Assembly: GCA_002413145.1 (NCBI GenBank)
Contig: DHWK01000169.1
Coordinates: 4,431 to 17,264, forward strand
DNA length: 12,834 nucleotides
From: a bacterium UBP12_UBA5184
Lineage (GTDB): Bacteria; Vulcanimicrobiota; Vulcanimicrobiia; Vulcanimicrobiales; Vulcanimicrobiaceae
Reading direction: 5' to 3'
In this document: in pieces, positions 6,974 through 12,834 of the stretch
Layout: every line of letters begins with the position of its first letter
Numbering within the stretch: position 1 is the stretch's first letter
Program-made: the position numbers and the translations under genes
The notes under the pieces: generated by a model
Seen by the model: the letters and a program-made list of their open reading frames with translations, nothing else
What the model was told of the DNA's origin: nothing
The model's database searches: none

Positions 6974-9249
6974 CGCGGGAGCGGCGCCGGCGACGATGCC
7001 GGCGACGGCGGGAGTTCGGGACTCGACGCGGTCGGGGGAGGCGGTCCGCCCGCGGGTTCGGCATCGGCGCGGCGGAGCGTCGCAGAGGTCGAATCGGACG
7101 GCAAGGGCGGCAGCGGCGCCGGCGCTGAGATCGATTGGCTCTCGCCGCGCGCCGGACGATCGACGAGTTGCGACCGCACGTACCCCGGCTGCGCGGCGGC
7201 GCGCACCGGGGCGGGGGCTGCTTTCAGTGCGAGCGGAAAAGATGGGCCGATGTCGGCGCGGCGCGGCGAATAGTAGGTCCCGCTGGCGCACGGCCCGGTC
7301 GGCGTGCTCGCGAGAAAATATTCGTAACGGCGGCCCCCTCCGCAATACGCGAGTTTTTTGACCTCGCCGGCCGGATAGGCGAACTCGTGCTTGGCAATCT
7401 TCGCCAAACCGTTCTTCATGAAGCGCGCCCAAATGCGCGCCGGGATATTTCCGCCGTACGATTCGTACATGCGCTCGTAATCGTCGTTGCCGAGCCAAAC
7501 GGCGGTGACCAGGTCCGGAGTGAAACCGACGAACCACGCGTCGCGATAGTCCGAAGTCGTCCCCGTCTTCCCTGCCGCCGGGCGCCCGATCTCGGCATTC
7601 GGGTAACCGGTGCCCTCCTTGATCACGCTTTCCAGCATCGACGTCATCACATAGGCCGTCCCCGCGCTAAAAACTTCGGTCTCCTGGGGGAAGCGATTGT
7701 CGAGGATCACCGCGCCGAGCGAATCCTTGACCAGGCGAATCGGCGTCGGATCGATATGGATGCCTTGGTCTGCGATCGTCGCGTAGCCTGAGGCCATGTC
7801 GAGGGGCGAGACGACCGAACTCCCCAGCGCCAGCGACAAATTCGGATCGAGCGTGGCGCGCACGCCCATGCGATGCGCGTACTCGATGACGCGATCGACC
7901 CCGACCATCTGCGCCAGCTTCACGGCGACGATATTGCGCGACTGGGCGAGCGCGGTCCGCAGCGTGATCGAACCCATGTACCGGCCATCGTCGTCCTGGG
8001 GCCGCCACCAGGTTCCGTCTCCCATCGGATACTGGACGGGCGCGTCATCGACGAGCGTCGTCGGCGGCATCCCACTATCGATCGCGGCGGTGTAGACGAA
8101 CGGTTTGAACGAAGAGCCGGGCTGCCGTTGCGCCTGCCAAGCGCGATTGTATTGATTCTTGAGCGAGAAGCCGCCGGCGCCCCCGACCATCGCTAAAATC
8201 TCTCCGGTCGAGGGCCGAATCGCGACCAGCGCGGCTTGATGGGCGTTGATTCCCTCGGCGCCCGCTTGCGCGACCCCCCAATTGATCGCCGATTCGGCGA
8301 GCCGCTGCAGCCGTGGATCCAGCGTCGTATTGACTTCGAGGCCGCCCTCGTAGGTCGTTTGCATCCCGAACTGGCGCGTCAGGACGTAATTCACGTACGT
8401 CGTGAAGTACGGATGCAGGAACGACAACAACCCGGCGCGGCGTTCGCCGATCAGCGCCAGCGGCGCCGCGCCGGCGGCGTCCGCTTCCGAGCGTGAGACG
8501 AAACCGCTCGCGACCATGCGCTCGAGCACGTGGCGTTGCCGTTCGCGCGCGCGGCGCAAGTTCACATACGGCGAGTAACTCGATGGCGCGGCGAGCAACC
8601 CGGCGAGCATCGCAGTTTGCCCGAGTCCCAAGCGACGGACATCGGTTCCAAAATAGGTATGCGCCGCGGCCTGAATGCCGTAGGCCCCCGACCCGAAATA
8701 CATCAAATTCAGGTAGCGTTCGAGAATCTCGTCCTTGGTGTAGTAGCGTTCGATCTCGATCGCCAGCAACGCTTCTTGAATCTTGCGCGAGACCGAGACT
8801 TCGTCCGAGAGAAACAGCTTGCGAGCGAGCTGCTGCGTGATCGTCGAGGCGCCTTGAAACTCGTCGTGACGGTAGTCGGCGTAAGCCGCCCGGACGATGC
8901 CGTAGAAATCCACGCCGCGATGGCGATAGAAGTTGCGATCTTCGGTCGCGACAAAACTCTCGCGAACGATTTGCGGAACCTGCGAAATCGGAACCCAGAG
9001 CCGGTTCTCGTGATAGAGCGTCGCCAGCAGCTCCCCGTCTCGCGCGTAGATCCGGGTCGAACGCGAGGGTTGAAAGTCGGCCATCTTGTTGATGTCGGGC
9101 AGGTTGCGGGAGTACGAATATACCAAACCCGCCACCGTCCCCGCCGCGAACAAGACGGTCACAAATATCGTCGCGAACGCGCCGAATACGATCCGTCCGA
9201 AAAGTGTTAGGCGCTTCCGGCGCCGGCGCTGCTTGGCGACCGAGCTCAC
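6970..9249 (-). CDS. Class A penicillin-binding protein (PBP1A-type transglycosylase/transpeptidase)
   Basis: This bifunctional enzyme polymerises lipid II into glycan strands and crosslinks the stem peptides outside the inner membrane. The 759-residue product has a basic cytoplasmic tail (KQRRRRKR, 6-13) and a membrane anchor at about 18-44. The GT51 domain carries the catalytic Glu E103 in ATEDRNFYRHRG, GASTITQQLARKLFL (133-147) and RKIQEALLAIEIE. The transpeptidase domain has SxxK at S379-K382 (PGSSFKPF), SxN at 437-439 and KTG at 561-563 (AAGKTGTTSDYRDAW). All catalytic motifs are present. The tail from about residue 670 is Pro/Ala/Ser-rich and probably disordered. Two Cys (636, 654) just before it could form a disulfide. 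GTG 9249 overlaps the nusB stop (GTGA), and the gene ends in an ATGA overlap with xseA. A wall-synthesis gene at this point in the cluster is unusual. Confidence 0.96.
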   Translation of the reverse strand: MSSVAKQRRRRKRLTLFGRIVFGAFATIFVTVLFAAGTVAGLVYSYSRNLPDINKMADFQPSRSTRIYARDGELLATLYHENRLWVPISQVPQIVRESFVATEDRNFYRHRGVDFYGIVRAAYADYRHDEFQGASTITQQLARKLFLSDEVSVSRKIQEALLAIEIERYYTKDEILERYLNLMYFGSGAYGIQAAAHTYFGTDVRRLGLGQTAMLAGLLAAPSSYSPYVNLRRARERQRHVLERMVASGFVSRSEADAAGAAPLALIGERRAGLLSFLHPYFTTYVNYVLTRQFGMQTTYEGGLEVNTTLDPRLQRLAESAINWGVAQAGAEGINAHQAALVAIRPSTGEILAMVGGAGGFSLKNQYNRAWQAQRQPGSSFKPFVYTAAIDSGMPPTTLVDDAPVQYPMGDGTWWRPQDDDGRYMGSITLRTALAQSRNIVAVKLAQMVGVDRVIEYAHRMGVRATLDPNLSLALGSSVVSPLDMASGYATIADQGIHIDPTPIRLVKDSLGAVILDNRFPQETEVFSAGTAYVMTSMLESVIKEGTGYPNAEIGRPAAGKTGTTSDYRDAWFVGFTPDLVTAVWLGNDDYERMYESYGGNIPARIWARFMKNGLAKIAKHEFAYPAGEVKKLAYCGGGRRYEYFLASTPTGPCASGTYYSPRRADIGPSFPLALKAAPAPVRAAAQPGYVRSQLVDRPARGESQSISAPAPLPPLPSDSTSATLRRADAEPAGGPPPPTASSPELPPSPASSPAPLPR

Positions 9250-9647
9250 GCGGCCCCGGACTCCCCGACGTTCGAGAGAACGCCATTGACGAAGCGGCCT
9301 GAATCCTCGGTCGAAAACTTCTTGGCGAGTTCGACGGCCTCGTTGATGACGACGGCGCGCGGCGTCTCGGAGCAATGCCGCATCTCGTATACCGCCATCC
9401 GTAAGATCAGCCGGTCGACGGTCGGGATGCGCTCGAGCGTCCAGTTTTGCAGGAGCGGTGCTACGGTTTGGTCCGAATATTCGGCGTGGTCGAGCGTCCC
9501 GAGCACCAGCTCTCTGACGAAGGCGTCTTCGCCGCCGATGTCCGGCCGCGCGAGCGCGTCGTCGAGGGCGGAGGGAGGCTCGTGTTTCCCCAACTCGATG
9601 CTGAACAAGGTTTGCAATGCGAGCTCGCGAGCTTGACGCCGGGTCAC
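9246..9647 (-). CDS. nusB: Transcription antitermination factor NusB
   Basis: NusB pairs with NusE (ribosomal protein S10) on boxA RNA to promote antitermination during rRNA transcription. The 133-residue, all-helical product has the normal length. It begins RRQARELALQTLFSIEL, and the C-terminal half carries ERIPTVDRLILRMAVYEM (about residues 73-90) and VVINEAVELAKKFSTEDSGRFVNGVL (about 98-123). These are the family's two strongest conserved blocks. GTG 9647 shares bases with the accC stop (GTGA) and the gene ends in a GTGA overlap with the PBP gene, so it is tightly coupled on both sides. Placement directly after accC matches the classical accB-accC-nusB arrangement. The frame is open far upstream, inside accC, without NusB similarity. 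Confidence 0.95.
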   Translation of the reverse strand: MTRRQARELALQTLFSIELGKHEPPSALDDALARPDIGGEDAFVRELVLGTLDHAEYSDQTVAPLLQNWTLERIPTVDRLILRMAVYEMRHCSETPRAVVINEAVELAKKFSTEDSGRFVNGVLSNVGESGAA

Positions 9648-10999
9648 GAGCCGGAGATCGCCGGCGCGGCGAAGGCCTCTAAGAAATCGATCGAAACGCC
9701 GCCCCGAATGAAACGTTCGTCGCGCATCACCGAACGGCAGAGATCGGCCGTCGTGTGGACGCCGCCGATACGCGTCTCGGCGAGCGCAGAGTCCATGCGC
9801 CGGATCGCTTCTTCGCGCGTCGCGCCGTGCGCGACCACCTTGGCGAGCAGCGAATCGTAGTACGGCGGGATTTGCAGCCCGGCGTAGATGTGCGAATCGA
9901 CCCGGACTCCGAAACCGCCGGGCAACGCGACGTCGCTTAGCGTACCCGCAGCCGGCGCGAAATTCTGACTCGGATCTTCGGCATTGATGCGGCACTCGAT
10001 CGCGTGGCCGCGCGTCGTCAGGTCTTGCTGGGCAAAGGAGAGGGGCTCGCCGGAAGCGATGCGGATCTGTTCGCGCACCAGATCGACGTCGTGCACGACC
10101 TCGCTGATCGGGTGCTCCACCTGGATACGCGTGTTCATCTCCATGAAGAAGACGTCGTCGCCGGCAACGAGGAACTCGAGGGTCCCGGCGCTGGTGTAGC
10201 GCACCGCACGCGCGGCGGATAGAGCGATGTCGTGGAGCCGTTCGCGCGTCGCGGGGGCGAGTTCGGAAGCGGGCGCCTCCTCGATGAGTTTTTGGTGCGA
10301 AGGTTTTTGCACCGAGCAATCGCGCTCCCCGACGTGAACGACGTTGCCAAACGTATCGCCCAGCACTTGCACTTCGATGTGACGCGGCCGCTCGATCAAT
10401 TTTTCGAGGTAGAGACGGCCATCTTTGAAGTTGGCTTCGGCTTCGGCCTGCGCGGTCGCGTAGGCGTGTTCGAGTTCGCCCGGCTCGCGTACGACGCGCA
10501 TCCCTTTTCCGCCACCGCCGGCGGTCGCTTTGAGCATGACCGGATAGCGCAGTTTTCGCGCCGCGTGAACGGCGGCGCCGACGTCGGAGAGAATTCCGGT
10601 GCCCGGTGTGGTCGGAACGCGCGCATCGTGCATGAGCGCCTTGGCCGTCGCCTTATCGCCCATCTTCGCGATGACGTCGGGTGCGGGGCCGATGAATGTC
10701 AGGCCGTGATCGGCGCAGATCTCGGCGAAGCGCGCGTTCTCGGCCAGAAAACCGTAACCGGGATGGACGGCGTCGGCGCCGGAGATCAGCGCGGCGGAAA
10801 GGATGTTGGGAATGTTGAGGTACGAACGTGCTACCGGTCCCGGTCCCACGCAAAACGCTTCGTCGGCGAACCGGACGTGCAACGATTCCCGATCGGGCTC
10901 GGAGAAGATCGCAACGGTTTCGATTCCGAGTTCGTGCGCGGCGCGGTTGATGCGCAGCGCGATCTCGCCCCGATTGGCGATCAGGATCTTGCGGAGCAT
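9644..10999 (-). CDS. accC: Biotin carboxylase subunit of acetyl-CoA carboxylase
   Basis: AccC carboxylates the biotin of the carrier protein using ATP and bicarbonate, the first half-reaction of malonyl-CoA synthesis. The 451-residue product matches the family length. It starts MLRKILIANRGEIALRI; the ATP-grasp glycine loop KATAGGGGKGMRVV is at about 157-170. Residues equivalent to E. coli K116, K159, H209, K238, E276, E288, N290 and R292 are found at 116, 157, 207, 237, 275, 287, 289 and 291, and GGFGVRVDSHIYAG is also present. The offset shifts by one between H207 and K237. There the usual CSxQRRHQK loop reads CSVQKPSHQK, one residue longer and without the two Arg. The ATG is 14 bases after accB, and the gene ends in a GTGA overlap with nusB. 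It looks active, but its adjacent carrier protein lacks the biotin lysine. Confidence 0.97.
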   Translation of the reverse strand: MLRKILIANRGEIALRINRAAHELGIETVAIFSEPDRESLHVRFADEAFCVGPGPVARSYLNIPNILSAALISGADAVHPGYGFLAENARFAEICADHGLTFIGPAPDVIAKMGDKATAKALMHDARVPTTPGTGILSDVGAAVHAARKLRYPVMLKATAGGGGKGMRVVREPGELEHAYATAQAEAEANFKDGRLYLEKLIERPRHIEVQVLGDTFGNVVHVGERDCSVQKPSHQKLIEEAPASELAPATRERLHDIALSAARAVRYTSAGTLEFLVAGDDVFFMEMNTRIQVEHPISEVVHDVDLVREQIRIASGEPLSFAQQDLTTRGHAIECRINAEDPSQNFAPAAGTLSDVALPGGFGVRVDSHIYAGLQIPPYYDSLLAKVVAHGATREEAIRRMDSALAETRIGGVHTTADLCRSVMRDERFIRGGVSIDFLEAFAAPAISGS

Positions 11000-11013
11000 G
11001 CCGGGCAGCGCAC

Positions 11014-11448
11014 TTACTGAGGCTCGATCGCGAAGAGGGCTTGGCCGAACTCGACGGCCTCGCCGTCGCTGACGTGTACGGCGACGACGCGTCCCGGAGC
11101 GCTGGCGCGAATCGGGTTGCGGATGCCGAGCGACTCGACGTAAGCGAGTTCGCGATCGCCGCCGACCTCCGCGCCTTCGCTGACGGCCGGGCGCGCCAAC
11201 CGGACGATGCCGACAAACTCCGCCCTGACGATCGAGAGCGGGCGTGCCTCGCTGGCGCGAATCCCATTGGTCGATGGGAGCGCGCTCGCGGGTGCGCCGG
11301 TCTGCGCGCTCGGCGCTCGCTCCGAACGGGGGGCCCGGCGAACCTCGATCTCGAGTCCGTCCTCCTCGACTCGGAAGCGGGCCAGGCCCGAGGAGGCGCA
11401 AAATTCGGCGGCGCGCCGAGCGCGCTCAAGGATCAACTCCCAGTCCAC
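11014..11448 (-). CDS. accB: AccB-like biotin carboxyl carrier protein lacking the biotinylated lysine
   Basis: By position and sequence this is the carrier partner of AccC. The N-terminus (DWELILERARRAAEF, then FRVEEDGLEIEVRR) resembles AccB. A Pro/Ala/Ser linker spans about 38-70, and a biotinyl-like domain occupies 71-144 (AEFVGIVRLARP, SEGAEVGGDRELAYVES, ASAPGRVVAV, SDGEAVEFGQALFAIEP). Where AccB has the hairpin motif EAMKLMNEI, this protein reads ESLGIRNPI at 105-113. The aligned length is identical, and the lysine position is Gly108 (codon GGC, 11125-11127). The entire protein contains no lysine, so it cannot be biotinylated or lipoylated. No frameshift is needed to explain this. It may be a non-carrier paralogue that binds or regulates AccC, with a true carrier elsewhere. 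The start is GTG 11448, with AAGGGG just upstream at tight spacing and 30 bases after folK. The family call is firm; carrier function is doubtful. Confidence 0.88.
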   Translation of the reverse strand: MDWELILERARRAAEFCASSGLARFRVEEDGLEIEVRRAPRSERAPSAQTGAPASALPSTNGIRASEARPLSIVRAEFVGIVRLARPAVSEGAEVGGDRELAYVESLGIRNPIRASAPGRVVAVHVSDGEAVEFGQALFAIEPQ

Positions 11449-11478
11449 AGCCCCTTGGCGTTCGAGCCGTTCGCCCTT

Positions 11479-11943
11479 CTACCCGCCCTCCATGCGCCGG
11501 ACCGCGGCGCGGGCCTCGGGTGGCAGGCGTTCGTACAGCGGGCCGAAGTTCGGGTCGATCTCGGCGAGCGGCGCAAGCGCGAACGCCCGCTCGGAGAGTC
11601 GCTCGTGGGGGATCGTCAGCCCGGGCTCTCGCAACTCGAGATCGTCGTAGGTCAGGATGTCGAGGTCGACGACGCGCGGTCCCCAGCGGGAACCGGCGAC
11701 CCGCCCCAGCCGGCGTTCGAGCGCCTTGAGCGCGGCCAGCAGGTCGCGCGGCCGGAGCGCCGTCTCGAGCAGCGCCGCGGCGTTGACGAAATCGGGTTGC
11801 TCGCGTACGCCCCACGGCTCGGTACGATAGAGGCTAGAGCGACCGACGACGGTTCCGAGCGCCGCCAGCTCGTCGAGCGCGCGACGCACGTTGCCCGGCG
11901 CATCGCCGAGATTCGATCCGATCCCGATCCTGGCAAGAGCCAT
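11479..11943 (-). CDS. folK: 2-amino-4-hydroxy-6-hydroxymethyldihydropteridine pyrophosphokinase (HPPK)
   Basis: HPPK transfers pyrophosphate from ATP to 6-hydroxymethyl-dihydropterin, making the substrate for dihydropteroate synthase in folate synthesis. The 154-residue protein has the normal length. Motifs in order are GIGSNLGD (about 7-14), YRTEPWGVREQPDFVNAA (39-56), the ERRLGR helix, and RWGPRVVDLDILTYDD (86-101). D93 and D95 there correspond to the metal-binding aspartates. LTIPHERLSERAFALAPLAEI follows. ATG 11943 lies 29 bases after the folB stop; the frame is open further upstream but that part overlaps folB. The gene sits with folB and a folP fragment, so folP-folB-folK appears to be one folate block at the head of the transcription unit. 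Confidence 0.95.
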   Translation of the reverse strand: MALARIGIGSNLGDAPGNVRRALDELAALGTVVGRSSLYRTEPWGVREQPDFVNAAALLETALRPRDLLAALKALERRLGRVAGSRWGPRVVDLDILTYDDLELREPGLTIPHERLSERAFALAPLAEIDPNFGPLYERLPPEARAAVRRMEGG

Positions 11944-11972
11944 CTTAGCTGTCCGAGCCGGCGCCTTTCGTG

Positions 11973-12323
11973 TTAGCGCTCGCTCCACACGCTGACCGAG
12001 GGCGTCGCACCCGAGAGCAGATTCGGCTTCGCAATCGTGACGCCGACGCGGCAAACGCGTGGATCGTCGAGGAGCGCGCGCGCGATCTCCTCGCCGAGCC
12101 GTTCGAGCAGACCGAACGAGCGGTCGCGCACGATCGCCACGACTCGTTCGTGCACCTTCGCATAATCGAGCGTATCGGCGAGCGCATCGCTCTTACGGGC
12201 TTCCGTAAGGTCCAAATCGATTTCGACGTCGAGGTCGAACGGCTGGGCCATCTCGCGTTCGCCCGCGAGCGCGCCGTGGCGCCCGTAGGCGCGAATGCCG
12301 CGCACGACGATGCGGTCGCTCAT
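11973..12323 (-). CDS. folB: Dihydroneopterin aldolase
   Basis: FolB cleaves 7,8-dihydroneopterin to 6-hydroxymethyl-dihydropterin and glycolaldehyde, giving the substrate of the next enzyme, FolK. The 116-residue product has the normal length. It begins IVVRGIRAYGRHGALAGERE, in which the Glu near residue 20 matches the conserved pterin-site region. It continues with FDLDVEIDLDL, DTLDYAKVHERV, SFGLLERLGEEIA (Glu in the active-site helix) and VGVTIAKPN, where the conserved Lys-Pro is present. ATG 12323 overlaps the stop of the upstream folP reading frame by four bases (ATGA), so translation is probably coupled to it. That coupling supports the 3' end of folP being native to this locus, whatever the origin of the sequence further upstream. 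Confidence 0.94.
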   Translation of the reverse strand: MSDRIVVRGIRAYGRHGALAGEREMAQPFDLDVEIDLDLTEARKSDALADTLDYAKVHERVVAIVRDRSFGLLERLGEEIARALLDDPRVCRVGVTIAKPNLLSGATPSVSVWSER

Positions 12324-12834
12324 CCTTCTTGGCTGCCCCAATTCGAAGGTCGCCAAGCGCGCGCGATCGCGTCGGCGACGGCGACGACGTCGCGCATCTC
12401 GCCGACGTCGTGGACGCGCACGACGTCGATCCCGGCCGCGACGGCGAGCGCCACGGTCGCCGCCGTACCGAAGGTCCGCTGCTCGACCGGTTTTCCAGTG
12501 AGTTTTCCGAGCGTCGATTTCCGCGACGTTCCAAGCAACGTCGGAAACCCGAGAGCCACGATGCGCGGCAGCGCGGCGAGGATCGCCTGGATGCGCTCTG
12601 ACACCATGATCCCGCCCAACTGTTGATAGCCGCTGGTCACACCCTTGGCGAAGGCCATCATGTCGGCCTGCACGCCGAACTGTTCCATGCCGAACCACGT
12701 GCCCGTACGGCCAAAACCGGTGATCACCTCATCGGCGATCAGGTAGAAGTCGTTGCGGTCGCATAGCTCGCGCAGACCCCGCATGTACTCTACCGGCGGA
12801 ATGATGACCCCGCCCGCGCCCTGGACGGGCTCGA
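12320..12834 (-). CDS. folP: Chimeric frame: class III aminotransferase fragment joined to the C-terminal third of dihydropteroate synthase (folP)
   Basis: One uninterrupted frame enters from the right edge (Glu codon at 12830-12832) and ends at TGA 12320-12322. Its first part is the core of a class III PLP aminotransferase: EPVQGAGGVIIPP, LIADEVITGFGRTG (PLP-contacting Asp) and AFAKGVTSGY, whose Lys (codon 12644-12646) forms the Schiff base. It continues through LGGIMVSERI and stops matching. From about 12592 leftward, roughly 88 residues are the end of DHPS: LPRIVALGFPTLLGTSRKS with the substrate-binding SRK, RTFGTAATVALAVAAG and VRVHDV. Neither enzyme is complete: the aminotransferase lacks its small domain and DHPS lacks the first two thirds of its barrel. 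The folP part overlaps folB and belongs to the folate block. The aminotransferase part favours GTG for Val, unlike the GTC-rich neighbours. Misassembly is my first explanation; recombination or an insertion boundary is possible. Confidence 0.85.
   Translation of the reverse strand, partial: EPVQGAGGVIIPPVEYMRGLRELCDRNDFYLIADEVITGFGRTGTWFGMEQFGVQADMMAFAKGVTSGYQQLGGIMVSERIQAILAALPRIVALGFPTLLGTSRKSTLGKLTGKPVEQRTFGTAATVALAVAAGIDVVRVHDVGEMRDVVAVADAIARAWRPSNWGSQEG
12578..12592. other. Junction between aminotransferase and folP sequence
   Basis: Minus-strand residues before this point (GGIMVSERI) follow class III aminotransferases, and those after it (LAALPRIVALGFP) follow dihydropteroate synthases. 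The few residues between (QAI) fit either family, so the breakpoint cannot be placed more precisely. No inverted repeat, target duplication or transposase remnant is visible around it. Confidence 0.7.

Noticed and set aside
6974..7537. N-terminal extension of xseA
   Set aside because: It overlaps the PBP gene in another frame. XseA homology begins at ATG 6973.
11014..11448. Frameshift or indel explaining the missing AccB lysine
   Set aside because: The motif aligns residue for residue with no gap, and conserved residues continue in the same frame on both sides.
12320..12834. A functional bifunctional aminotransferase-DHPS enzyme
   Set aside because: Each partner is cut within its catalytic fold, so neither activity could be complete.

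Overview
The window is GC-rich bacterial chromosomal DNA, coding almost from end to end, with no gene-free stretch longer than about 60 bases. It holds housekeeping genes. I see no mobile element, CRISPR array, tRNA or rRNA gene. A class A penicillin-binding protein and a TonB-like protein suggest a diderm (Gram-negative-type) cell. The order accB-accC-nusB-[x]-xseA-xseB-tlyA-nadK-recN resembles the conserved cluster of Firmicutes and related phyla. Together these suggest a little-cultured high-GC diderm lineage on the terrabacterial side, for example Eremiobacterota/WPS-2 or Armatimonadota. That placement is inference from gene order and composition only.

Layout. (1) Bases 1-525, minus strand: a 3'-truncated gene for a membrane-anchored Pro/Ala-rich TonB-like protein. 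(2) Bases 526-584: a short divergent intergenic region. (3) Bases 585-2018, plus strand: pyk, pyruvate kinase, the only plus-strand gene. (4) Bases 2032-12834, minus strand: one dense gene train read right to left: [aminotransferase/folP chimera]-folB-folK-accB-accC-nusB-PBP1A-xseA-xseB-tlyA-nadK-recN. It looks like a single transcription unit. Five junctions are 4-base ATGA/GTGA stop-start overlaps, xseA-xseB overlap by 23 bases, and no gap exceeds 30 bases. The train combines folate synthesis, the first step of fatty-acid synthesis, transcription antitermination, wall synthesis, DNA repair (exonuclease VII, RecN), rRNA methylation and NADP supply.

Two things stand out. First, the biotin carboxyl carrier protein (accB) has Gly where the biotin-accepting Lys of the AMKL/M motif should be, and the whole 144-residue protein contains no lysine, so it cannot be biotinylated. 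The adjacent accC keeps its recognisable catalytic residues but has a one-residue insertion in the loop just before the bicarbonate-site lysine. Second, the last gene at the right edge is an in-frame chimera. The middle of a class III aminotransferase is joined near 12578-12592 to the C-terminal third of dihydropteroate synthase (folP). I consider an assembly chimera more likely than a real fusion.
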